A stretch of 64,000 bases of DNA from UBA6165 sp044233745 (lineage in GTDB: Bacteria > Bacteroidota > Bacteroidia > Flavobacteriales_D > Crocinitomicaceae): the NCBI GenBank assembly GCA_044233745.1, contig JBIIJN010000002.1, positions 65,130 through 129,129 of the forward strand, written 5' to 3'. The position numbers were made by a program, and so were the translations under genes. Position 1 is the first letter of the stretch; each line of letters starts with the position of its first letter. The notes under the pieces were generated by a model. It was given only the letters and a program-made list of their open reading frames with translations. It searched no databases and had not been told where the DNA came from. Shown here piece after piece: positions 31,346 to 39,545 of this stretch.

Positions 31346-32949
31346 GAGTCAGCCACCACCGCCTTCACAAAAGCTACAAAAAGCGGATGCGGATTATCCA
31401 CAGTACTCTTGTATTCTGGGTGAAATTGCGCGCCAACAAACCAAGGGTGTTCGGGAATTTCAACGACTTCAACCAAGTTCGATTCAGGGTTGATACCCGT
31501 AGCTTTCATGCCAGCCGCTTCAAATGCCTCAAGGTAGTCGTTGTTGAATTCATATCTGTGTCGGTGGCGCTCAGAAATACGGTTTTGTTGGTAGGCTTCA
31601 AATACCTTCGAACCATCCTTCAATTCGCAAGGATATGCACCCAAACGCATCGTGCCGCCATAATCCAAAATCTGCTTTTGCTCTTCCATCATGCTGATAA
31701 CAGGATGAGCAGCATCTTTATCAATTTCTGTGGTATGTGCACCAGTGTGACCTAATACATTTCTAGCGAACTCAATTACAGCACATTGCATGCCCAAACA
31801 AATACCTAAGAAAGGCACTTTATTTTCTCTGGCATAGCGAATGGCTTCAATTTTTCCTTCAATGCCACGTGATCCAAATCCGGGAGCAACCAAGATACCG
31901 TCTAAATTTTTCAAAGCATCGGCAATGTTGTTGGTATCAATTTTTTCAGAGTGAATCCATTCAATATTTACTTTAACTCCATTGCTGGCGCCTGCGTGAA
32001 TCAAGGCTTCGCTGATGGATTTATAAGAATCTTTCAATTCCACATATTTCCCAATCAAACCAATGTTCACCGTTTTGGTAGGGTGGTGCAAGCGATTCAA
32101 AAACTCTTTCCATTTGTCCAATTTTGGTTCGCTATCGGTTGGTAAGTTTAGTTTTTTGAGGACCACTTCATCCAATTTCTCAGCCATCATCAACAAAGGC
32201 ACTTCGTAAATGGATTTGGCATCTATAGACTCAATAACAGCGTTGATAGAAACGTTACAAAATTTGGCAATTTTACCACGCAAACCTTCATCCAAATGAT
32301 GTTCTGTTCTACAAACCAAAATATCTGGTTGCACACCCAACTCCAATAAAGCTTTCACGCTGTGTTGAGTAGGTTTGGTTTTCAATTCTCCAGCAGCAGC
32401 CAAGTAAGGCACCAAAGTCAAGTGAATCACCAAACAATCTTCTGGCAATTCCCAAAGCATTTGTCGAACTGCTTCAACATAGGGCAAAGACTCGATATCG
32501 CCAATAGTTCCTCCAATTTCTGTAATCACGAAGTCGTAATTGCCCGTTTGACCGAGGATTTGTATGCGTGATTTTATCTCATCGGTGATGTGTGGAATCA
32601 CTTGAACAGTTTTGCCCAAATAATCGCCACGACGTTCTTTTTCGATAACGGATTGGTAAATTCTGCCTGTAGTTACGTTGTTGGCTTGCGAAGTAGGAAT
32701 ATTCAAAAAACGCTCATAATGCCCTAAATCTAAGTCGGTTTCTGCACCATCGTCGGTCACAAAACACTCCCCATGCTCATAAGGATTTAAAGTACCCGGA
32801 TCAATATTGATGTAGGGGTCTAATTTTTGGATGGTGGCTCTATAACCTCTGGCTTGAAGTAATTTGGCAAGAGATGCGGAAACAATTCCTTTGCCTAATG
32901 ATGATGTAACGCCCCCGGTTACAAAAACGTATTTGGTACTATTTGACAT
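31342..32949 (-). CDS. pyrG: CTP synthase
   Basis: Makes CTP from UTP, ATP and glutamine. The 535-aa protein has the N-terminal synthetase domain (KYVFVTGGVTSSLGKGIVSASLA P-loop, DPYINIDPGTLNPYEHGE) and a C-terminal class I glutamine amidotransferase domain with the nucleophile Cys about 384 in GICLGMQ and His/Glu in GAQFHPEYKS. All catalytic motifs are intact. The stop codon interlocks with that of the convergent DUF2797 gene. Confidence 0.98.
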   Translation of the reverse strand: MSNSTKYVFVTGGVTSSLGKGIVSASLAKLLQARGYRATIQKLDPYINIDPGTLNPYEHGECFVTDDGAETDLDLGHYERFLNIPTSQANNVTTGRIYQSVIEKERRGDYLGKTVQVIPHITDEIKSRIQILGQTGNYDFVITEIGGTIGDIESLPYVEAVRQMLWELPEDCLVIHLTLVPYLAAAGELKTKPTQHSVKALLELGVQPDILVCRTEHHLDEGLRGKIAKFCNVSINAVIESIDAKSIYEVPLLMMAEKLDEVVLKKLNLPTDSEPKLDKWKEFLNRLHHPTKTVNIGLIGKYVELKDSYKSISEALIHAGASNGVKVNIEWIHSEKIDTNNIADALKNLDGILVAPGFGSRGIEGKIEAIRYARENKVPFLGICLGMQCAVIEFARNVLGHTGAHTTEIDKDAAHPVISMMEEQKQILDYGGTMRLGAYPCELKDGSKVFEAYQQNRISERHRHRYEFNNDYLEAFEAAGMKATGINPESNLVEVVEIPEHPWFVGAQFHPEYKSTVDNPHPLFVAFVKAVVADS

Positions 32950-32977
32950 TGCGTTTTGCTTGTGTAACTACGGGAAA

Positions 32978-32985
32978 CAAAAGTA
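32978..32985 (-). promoter_or_regulatory. Candidate -7 element for pyrG
   Basis: Minus-strand TACTTTTG ends 28 nt before the pyrG ATG; exact TAnnTTTG match without a clear -33. Confidence 0.45.
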
Positions 32986-33107
32986 CAACTATTCTTCATA
33001 GTGCTGAGCATTTTTTTGAAATAAACTTGGTAGATGTTATCATGACTCATTCATAATTCTCAATTTTACATGCGCTGATTAGCCGAATATTTGTTTATAT
33101 TTACCAT

Positions 33108-33115
33108 TATTTTCG
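33108..33115 (+). promoter_or_regulatory. Candidate -7 element for the secreted 533-aa protein
   Basis: TATTTTCG (TAnnTTCG variant) ends 43 nt before ATG 33159 in an A+T-rich divergent region. Confidence 0.3.
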
Positions 33116-33158
33116 CTGAGCAAATTTGTTGTGTGGCGAGCCATTTATACTGAGAAAT

Positions 33159-34760
33159 ATGGGTGTTTTGAAAAGATTGAGTTTCTTGTTTTTTTTAACG
33201 ATATGTCCTGTGTTTGCTGTGCCAATCGCTGCGCAAAACAACAGTTGGTATGTGAATTTGGCTGTCGAACCCATCAAAACGGACGATAGTGGAATCCCTA
33301 GAATTTTGTTTGCCGAACAAATGAACGATGGTTTTTTGGTGCTGCGCGAACAGGTGTATCGAGGTTTCAGAAAACGCAGATTTTTTATTGAAAAATTGGA
33401 TTTGGAATTGCGCAATCGCATGCAAACAGAAATCACCAAGGATATCGACGAACAGCGCTTTGAAATTGAAGATGTGATACGTGTCAATAACCGTGTTTTG
33501 GTGATTTCATCTGAGTTTTTACGCAACGATAAATCCTATGTTTTTTATGTGCAAGAAGTTGATTTTGAGCGACTCTTGTTGTCTGACCGACTTAAGATTT
33601 TTAATTCCGAAAATGAAACAGGTTCCCTGAGATTTGACGTTAAATTTTCGCCAAACGAACAGAAAATCTTGTTTTCTTTCATTCCCCAGAAACGTGTTCC
33701 CTTGGTTGGGCGACAAGAAAACGACTACCGCTATGTGGTGGTAATGAATGCTGATTTGAGCAATATTGAACGCAGCGAACGCATTGACATGACCGTTGAT
33801 AAAATGGATTTCAATATCAATCATACCTTAATTGATGATGGCGGAGATTTATTTTTCTTGGGACAAAAAATTGCAGATAAGAAAAGTGAAGACCCCAGTT
33901 TTGCGTTGTTGCATTTTCATGAAGGAGTTTTAAAAATGGGTAAATTCATTTTCAAAGAAGGGCTTTTACAAAATGCTAGAATTGAGTTTAATCCACAAGG
34001 CAATGTTTTGCTCATTGGTTATTATGCTGAAATCAAGCGCTTTAATGCAGGCGTCGGAGTGGTTTCTACAGAGTTTGACAGGTCATCCTTGGAGCATTAC
34101 AATGTGCGCTTCGATTTGATTAAAAACGATGTGATGATGAATGGGCTTTCTGAACGACAAAAACGCAAGGCTGAACGTGAAATTGAAGCGGGACGTGATT
34201 TGAAATTGAACCGCGAAATTGTGCCCATTCAATTTGTTCGACATCCAAGTGGTGAAATCTCGATGATTGGAGAAATTCAATATTTGACCTATGAATCGAG
34301 CGGCGTGACTCAAGGAGGCGCCCTAAACAGAATTATTTACAACTATGAACACATTTTTGTGACGCGCATCGCTGAAAACGGGAAGATTCTCTGGTCGGTA
34401 AAAATCCCAAAAATGTACCGCGGCAGCATCGACCTCATTCAATCTTTTGAAGTATTGCTGAAAGGCGAGGAATTGAATCTTGTTTTTAACGACAACACGG
34501 ACAATTTTGAACCCAATCCCAAACGAGGCACAAGGTATTTATCACAGCGCTCTACCTTCAACTTTTTGGCTCGGGTAGAAGTAAGTGCAAGTGGTACATT
34601 AAAAACGCATAACGTTTTGGGCTACAATGCAGAACCATTCAATAAAATCAATATGTTGAGTATGTTCACAGACGTTGCCAAAACCAATGCGCAACAACTC
34701 ATTTTTTCAACTTCAGGTAGAATGGGGTATTACTATATTTTAGTTGGCAAAAACGACTAA
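33159..34760 (+). CDS. Secreted protein of unknown function (533 aa)
   Basis: Unrecognised. I start at MGVLKRLSFLFFL (33159), which gives a normal signal peptide ending near PIAAQ; the frame is open from 33126. The mature protein is beta-rich and has repeated strand patterns such as KILFSFIPQ, DLFFLGQKI, NVLLIGYYAE and LNLVFNDNTDN, consistent with a propeller-like fold, but no named domain is clear. A charged segment (SERQKRKAEREIEAGRDLKLNRE) lies near 340-365. It precedes a secreted S9 peptidase by 49 nt, which has its own -7 element. Confidence 0.75.
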   Translation: MGVLKRLSFLFFLTICPVFAVPIAAQNNSWYVNLAVEPIKTDDSGIPRILFAEQMNDGFLVLREQVYRGFRKRRFFIEKLDLELRNRMQTEITKDIDEQRFEIEDVIRVNNRVLVISSEFLRNDKSYVFYVQEVDFERLLLSDRLKIFNSENETGSLRFDVKFSPNEQKILFSFIPQKRVPLVGRQENDYRYVVVMNADLSNIERSERIDMTVDKMDFNINHTLIDDGGDLFFLGQKIADKKSEDPSFALLHFHEGVLKMGKFIFKEGLLQNARIEFNPQGNVLLIGYYAEIKRFNAGVGVVSTEFDRSSLEHYNVRFDLIKNDVMMNGLSERQKRKAEREIEAGRDLKLNREIVPIQFVRHPSGEISMIGEIQYLTYESSGVTQGGALNRIIYNYEHIFVTRIAENGKILWSVKIPKMYRGSIDLIQSFEVLLKGEELNLVFNDNTDNFEPNPKRGTRYLSQRSTFNFLARVEVSASGTLKTHNVLGYNAEPFNKINMLSMFTDVAKTNAQQLIFSTSGRMGYYYILVGKND

Positions 34761-34780
34761 TTTAATTGCATAGTTTTTCC

Positions 34781-34788
34781 TAAGTTTG
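34781..34788 (+). promoter_or_regulatory. Candidate -7 element for the S9 peptidase
   Basis: TAAGTTTG matches TAnnTTTG and ends 21 nt before ATG 34810. Confidence 0.45.
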
Positions 34789-34809
34789 CCTCCAATAAAT
34801 TCAATATAG

Positions 34810-37224
34810 ATGAACAAACTATTTCTTTTTTTAGCTGGATTGCTTAATTTTTCAGCATTCGCTCAACTCGATGTGCAATACCAAATGCCGCCAGAGGAAA
34901 TCCGAAAATTGGTAGATATTGTGCCCACACCTTCCATGATGATTGAGCAAACCAATCGCTTTGGAATCCTATTCGAACGCAATGTTTTCAAGGGTTTGGA
35001 TGAACTGGCTGAAGAAGAAATTCGCTTGGGTGGACTTCGCATTGATCCAGCTTCGAATGGACAATCGAGAAAAACCTATTACAAAAATTTGAAAGTTTTA
35101 GAACTGAAAACGAGCAACGAACGCCAAGTTTCTGGCTTGCCTAAAAATCCGCGTTTGTCCGATTTTGGAATGTCGCCCGATGGCAAATTGATGGCATTCA
35201 CCAATACCACAGACGAAGGTATTTTTCTTTACATTTTGAATGTGGAAACGGCTTCGGCTTCGGCTTTGGGCAAATCAAAATTGAATGGCGTGATGGGGAA
35301 TCCTTTCACTTGGTGTCCTGATTCTAAATCGCTGTTGATTCAAGTGCTTCCAGAAAATCGCGTGAAGCCGAAAAAAGCTTTGCCTACAGGACCTGCCGTT
35401 CAAGAAGCTACGGGAAATAGTGCACCGGTTCGCACCTATCAAGACCTGTTGCGCAACAAACAAGACGAGGCGTTTTTTGAGTATTATGCCACTTCGCGTT
35501 TGGATAAAATTGAGTTGAATGCCAGTCAGAATATCTTTTTACCCGAGAGAATTTTCTCGGATATTGAATATTCACCTGATGGTCAATTGATTCGAATTTC
35601 GTTTTATGAAAAACCATACTCTTACATTGTGCCTTACAATCGTTTTCCTGAGCAGACCAATGTTTACAACACCACGGGAAAGTTGACGTATCAGTTCTAC
35701 AGTAAGCCATTGATTGAAGAATTGCCCAAAGGATTTGATGCTGTGGAAAAAGGTCGCAGATATTTTTCATGGCGCGCTGATCATCCAGCAACTTTGGTTT
35801 GGTGTGAGGCGCAAGATGGGGGTGACCCGGCTAAAGAAGTAGAATTTCGCGATTTTGTGTACCAACATGCGGCGCCTTTCTCGGGTAGTCCAGAAATGAT
35901 TGCCAAAACCAAATTGCGCTACCGTGGTATCACTTGGGGGAACATAAATACAGCCATTTTATTTGAAGGTTGGTGGAAAACCAGAGAAACGGCTTCTTAT
36001 CTTTTCAGTCCAGGAAACACGAAGTTAGCCCCACGCTTGATCGAAAAACGTTCTACACAAGAGTTGTACAAACAGCTCGGTAATTTTGCAACAGAATTGG
36101 ATGCCAACGGGCGCTTCCGTTCATTGAAATTGGATAAAAAAGGCAAGAAATTGTACCTCACGGGTGAAGGTTATTCACCCGAGGGCAACCGACCTTTTGT
36201 AGATGAATTTGATTTGGCAACATTCAAAACCAAACGTTTGTGGCGCGCTGAGGGCAAATCAACTTACGAGGCAATAATTCGCGTTATTGATTGGGAAAAA
36301 TTGACCTTAATCACTCGCATTGAAAGCCCTACAAGCAATCCGAATTACCATTTTAGAGTACTCGGACAGAAAACGACCAAGCAAATCACTTTTTTCCCGA
36401 ATCCCTATGAGTCGTTTATGGGCGTGACCAAGGAAAAAATTGAATATACGCGTAAAGATGGCGTTGCGCTGAATGGAACATTGTATTTACCAGCGGGTTA
36501 CAACAAAGAGAAGGACGGGCCACTGCCGGTTTTTATGTGGGCTTATCCTACCGAATTTAAAAGCGCCGATGAAGCGGGTCAGGTGAAAGAATCTCCACAT
36601 AAATTCACGCAGTTGTTTTACGGTTCGCCAATTTACTGGGCAGCGCGCGGCTATGCTATTTTAGACAATGCCAGTTTTCCAATCATTGGCGAGGGCGATA
36701 AAGAACCCAACGACAGCTTCATAGAGCAGTTGATTGCCAATGCAGAAGCGGCCATCGATAAATTGGATGCCATGGGTGTTGGCGATAGAAAGCGCATCGC
36801 TGTGGGTGGACATTCCTACGGGGCTTTTATGACTGCAAATTTGCTGGCGCACACCGATTTGTTTGCCGCGGGTATTGCACGAAGCGGGGCCTACAACAGA
36901 ACCCTGACGCCTTTCGGGTTTCAATCTGAAGAACGCAGTTTTTGGGACGACCGAGACTTGTATTTGCGCATGTCGCCTTTCACGCATGCTGATAAAATCA
37001 AAACACCAATTCTGTTGATTCACGGCGATGCCGACAACAATCCAGGTACATTTACCTTGCAAAGCGAGCGTTTGTTTGGTGCCATCAAAGGTTTGGGTGG
37101 CATAGCGCGTTTGGTTTTATTGCCGCACGAAAGTCATGGTTATGCGGCTCGCGAAAATATATTACACATGATGTGGGAACAAGATCAGTGGTTGGAAACG
37201 TATGTGAAAAATCGTCGGGATTAA
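34810..37224 (+). CDS. Secreted S9-family prolyl oligopeptidase-like peptidase
   Basis: The 804-aa protein has a signal peptide (MNKLFLFLAGLLNFSAFAQ), an N-terminal beta-propeller (about 90-540; FGMSPDGKLMAFTN, WCPDSKSLLI) and a C-terminal alpha/beta-hydrolase domain. The catalytic triad is visible: Ser669 in GGHSYGAFM, Asp742 or Asp740 in HGDADNNPG, and His776 in ESHGY. The SGAYNRTLTPFGFQSEERSFWD block resembles the glutamyl endopeptidase (S9D) branch. It probably degrades peptides in the periplasm. Its stop codon lies inside the first copy of a short tandem repeat. Confidence 0.93.
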   Translation: MNKLFLFLAGLLNFSAFAQLDVQYQMPPEEIRKLVDIVPTPSMMIEQTNRFGILFERNVFKGLDELAEEEIRLGGLRIDPASNGQSRKTYYKNLKVLELKTSNERQVSGLPKNPRLSDFGMSPDGKLMAFTNTTDEGIFLYILNVETASASALGKSKLNGVMGNPFTWCPDSKSLLIQVLPENRVKPKKALPTGPAVQEATGNSAPVRTYQDLLRNKQDEAFFEYYATSRLDKIELNASQNIFLPERIFSDIEYSPDGQLIRISFYEKPYSYIVPYNRFPEQTNVYNTTGKLTYQFYSKPLIEELPKGFDAVEKGRRYFSWRADHPATLVWCEAQDGGDPAKEVEFRDFVYQHAAPFSGSPEMIAKTKLRYRGITWGNINTAILFEGWWKTRETASYLFSPGNTKLAPRLIEKRSTQELYKQLGNFATELDANGRFRSLKLDKKGKKLYLTGEGYSPEGNRPFVDEFDLATFKTKRLWRAEGKSTYEAIIRVIDWEKLTLITRIESPTSNPNYHFRVLGQKTTKQITFFPNPYESFMGVTKEKIEYTRKDGVALNGTLYLPAGYNKEKDGPLPVFMWAYPTEFKSADEAGQVKESPHKFTQLFYGSPIYWAARGYAILDNASFPIIGEGDKEPNDSFIEQLIANAEAAIDKLDAMGVGDRKRIAVGGHSYGAFMTANLLAHTDLFAAGIARSGAYNRTLTPFGFQSEERSFWDDRDLYLRMSPFTHADKIKTPILLIHGDADNNPGTFTLQSERLFGAIKGLGGIARLVLLPHESHGYAARENILHMMWEQDQWLETYVKNRRD

Positions 37225-37316
37225 AAGTATCGTGATAAAATTAAAAGCATCGTGATAAATCACTACGGAAGTGAGGGGAGGAGCATCGTGATAAATCACG
37301 ATGGAAGTGAGTGTAG
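37221..37316. repeat. Tandem repeats with the palindrome ATCGTGAT-AA-ATCACGAT
   Basis: Three consecutive degenerate copies: TTAAAAGTATCGTGATAAAA (37221-37240), a second beginning TTAAAAGCATCGTGATAAAT (37241-37280), and a third beginning GAGCATCGTGATAAATCACG (37281-37316). Copies 2 and 3 share AGCATCGTGATAAATCAC followed by GGAAGTGAG. In copy 3 the 8-bp arms ATCGTGAT/ATCACGAT (37285-37302) are perfectly complementary. The array lies between the S9 peptidase stop and the K+ channel start. Confidence 0.8.
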
Positions 37317-37355
37317 AATGAAGTGTATGTATTTTAGAATTGATAATTACAAGTA

Positions 37356-38048
37356 ATGATAAAATCTGTCAAAAAATATTGGCTTTCCGATGCGAGTTTT
37401 GTGTCGCAGATGTTCGTTTTGGCATTTTTGGTTTTCGTTTTGCCTATTCTGATTGAAGAGGGTTATTATTATCCCTTGTTGATGCAAGCTATCTTTTTGG
37501 TGCTGCTTCTTTCTGGTTTGTTTTATGAACACAAAAACAAGTTGATTTGGATTGCGCTCATTCTGATGGGCTTGCAGATTTTTTTATTTGTGAACGATTT
37601 TCTCATCGATCAAGACACCAATTTCATGTTCAACATTGTTACCTTACTGAATGTGCTTTTGTTCATTTACATCAATGTGAAACTGCTTTTTCGCGACAAG
37701 TGCATCAACTTTTACCGCATCATTGGTGCCTTGAATATTTACATGCTCATTGCTGTTTATGGTGCTTTGACCACGGGTTTTATACACCACCTCAAAGGCA
37801 GTTCGATTACCGGAAGTATCGCGCTGCAAGGCAATGAATCTGACTATGCGCAGTTTATGTATTTCAGTTTAACATCGCTTACTACAGTTGGTTTTGGAGA
37901 CATCGTGGCCGAAAATATGGCTGTGAAAATGTTGGCCGTATTTTTATCTGCGGCGGGCATGCTGTTTCCAGCTATTGTTTTGGCGCGCTTGGTTTCTTTG
38001 GTGGATAAAGAGCCAGAAATTTTGGATGAAAATTTGGATGAATCATGA
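37356..38048 (+). CDS. Ion channel family protein (K+ channel-like)
   Basis: The 230-aa inner-membrane protein has about six hydrophobic helices. The last two flank a pore loop, SLTSLTTVGFGDIVAEN, whose TVGFGD is a K+-selectivity-filter sequence, followed by an inner helix with a gating Gly (FLSAAGMLFPAIVLARLV). The short acidic C-terminus has no RCK domain. The start follows 40 nt after the tandem palindromic repeats. Its stop overlaps the alpha/beta-hydrolase start (ATGA), so the two are coupled. Confidence 0.88.
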   Translation: MIKSVKKYWLSDASFVSQMFVLAFLVFVLPILIEEGYYYPLLMQAIFLVLLLSGLFYEHKNKLIWIALILMGLQIFLFVNDFLIDQDTNFMFNIVTLLNVLLFIYINVKLLFRDKCINFYRIIGALNIYMLIAVYGALTTGFIHHLKGSSITGSIALQGNESDYAQFMYFSLTSLTTVGFGDIVAENMAVKMLAVFLSAAGMLFPAIVLARLVSLVDKEPEILDENLDES

Positions 38049-38731
38049 GAAAAATAATCCTCCTTCACGGTGCCTTGGGTGCCTCGGCTGAATTGGTAGC
38101 TTTGGAAAAAGCCTTGACTGAAAAATTTGACGTGTATACCCTCGAGTTTGACGGCCACGGACAAACAGCGATAGGAAAAGACTTTTCCGTGCCTCATTTT
38201 GCTGAAAACTTGCACGCGTTTATTGAAGCCAATGAACTCCACGGCGCCGATGTTTTCGGCTACAGCATGGGTGGCTACGTGGCCTTGTATTTGGCTGCCG
38301 AACACCCGAATTTGTTGGGACGCATCGTTACTTTGGGAACCAAATTCCACTGGACACCTGAAGCCGCTGCCCAAGAAGTGCGCATGCTGAACCCAGATAT
38401 CATCGAAGAAAAAGTGCCCAAGTTTGCCGCTTATTTGGCACAACTCCACGGCGCAGACCTTTGGAAAGAAAACATGCGCAACACCGCCCAACTTATGCTC
38501 GATTTGGGCAACAATGAGCTCCTCGCCAGCCGTTTTTCCTCCATCCAAAACCCATGTTTCATCGGACTTGGCGAACGCGATGTGATGGTAACGCTCGAAG
38601 AAACCCAAAACGCGGTCAATAAATTACCCAATGCTTCGTTTTTTAGTTTAGCCAACACCGAACACCCGCTTGCTAAAGTAGATGTTGAACTCTTGGCAGG
38701 GAAGATTGAGGAGGTTTTGGGAGGGGAGTGA
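38045..38731 (+). CDS. Alpha/beta-fold hydrolase
   Basis: The 228-aa cytosolic protein has the canonical order: LLHGALG oxyanion loop, nucleophile Ser74 in GYSMGGYVA, Asp179 in GLGERDVMV and His207 in ANTEHPLAK. The lid region (about 100-160) is helical. The family includes esterases and lipases, so the substrate cannot be assigned. It overlaps the ion-channel gene by 4 nt and is the last gene before an A+T-rich, gene-poor stretch. Confidence 0.88.
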   Translation: MRKIILLHGALGASAELVALEKALTEKFDVYTLEFDGHGQTAIGKDFSVPHFAENLHAFIEANELHGADVFGYSMGGYVALYLAAEHPNLLGRIVTLGTKFHWTPEAAAQEVRMLNPDIIEEKVPKFAAYLAQLHGADLWKENMRNTAQLMLDLGNNELLASRFSSIQNPCFIGLGERDVMVTLEETQNAVNKLPNASFFSLANTEHPLAKVDVELLAGKIEEVLGGE

Positions 38732-39164
38732 TGACTAACACGCACCAGTCACGCAGCACAAACACAAGAAATTGAAAAAAGGGGAATAATCTTGTTTTTT
38801 TGGATGGGTTGAGGTTGTATATTTGTGGCGGGGAACGGAATGCGAATGCATAAACTTGTTAAAGAGTCCAATAATTCAAACAGACTGAAAAAAATGTAAA
38901 TTTTAGGATGATGGGAGGTGAAATGATAGACCGTGGAATTTTTTAATTGAATTAAGATAAAAACTAAACTTTTAATTTGTTTAAAAAAAATAAAACCGCA
39001 TGCTATCCTAATTATTGCATACATACTTTTAAATAACGGAGTCTTGAAATAAGGGAATGAGTAGCCAAAAGAAAGTAATTTTTTCCTGATTGTTTCTTTA
39101 AAAGTATTAACACGGTTTCATGAATATGCAAATTTTTTAGTGTAGCTGAAAATCTAATTTAATT
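38732..39164. other. A+T-rich intergenic stretch without a convincing gene
   Basis: These 433 bases hold no reading frame with recognisable features. One full -7 match, TATATTTG (38818-38825), sits 340 nt upstream of the next gene and could drive a small RNA or a long leader. The stretch marks the left edge of the A+T-richer NUDIX/helicase island. Confidence 0.5.
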
Positions 39165-39545
39165 ATGGTAAGAGTAACTTGTGCAATTATTGAAAATGAA
39201 ATAGGAGTACTGGTTGTGCAAAGAAGTGAAGAAATGAGTTTGCCTTTAAAATGGGAATTTCCAGGAGGTAAAGTTGAATCCGGAGAGAGTGAAGAAGAAT
39301 GTATAGTTCGTGAAATAAAGGAAGAATTAAATTTGGATATAGCGGTTTCAAAAAGACTAAATTCATCTGTATTTCATTATCCAAATATTTCTATTGAGCT
39401 GATACCATTTCTTGCGAAACAAGTTGGTGGACAAATTAGACTTAATGAACATACTGATTTTAAGTATCTTGTAAAAGATAATTTGTTGAATTTAGATTGG
39501 GCAGAGGCTGACGTTCCAATTGTTAAAGAATATTTGAGCTTATGA
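39165..39545 (+). CDS. MutT/NudG-like NUDIX hydrolase
   Basis: The 126-aa protein has a perfect Nudix box, GGKVESGESEEECIVREIKEEL, preceded by LPLKWEFPG, the arrangement of MutT/NudG enzymes that hydrolyse oxidised or modified (d)NTPs to the monophosphate. The start MVRVTCAIIENE fits the family. The stop overlaps the helicase start (ATGA), so both proteins are made from one message. Codon choice is visibly more A/T-rich than in the surrounding housekeeping genes, hinting at horizontal acquisition with the helicase. Confidence 0.9.
   Translation: MVRVTCAIIENEIGVLVVQRSEEMSLPLKWEFPGGKVESGESEEECIVREIKEELNLDIAVSKRLNSSVFHYPNISIELIPFLAKQVGGQIRLNEHTDFKYLVKDNLLNLDWAEADVPIVKEYLSL

Noticed and set aside
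38840..38899. A 19-codon frame downstream of the TATATTTG element
   Set aside because: Too short to support without conservation; no other coding signal.
38749..39024. A 91-codon minus-strand frame in the A+T-rich gap
   Set aside because: No start signal, no recognisable domain, and composition typical of random A+T-rich sequence.
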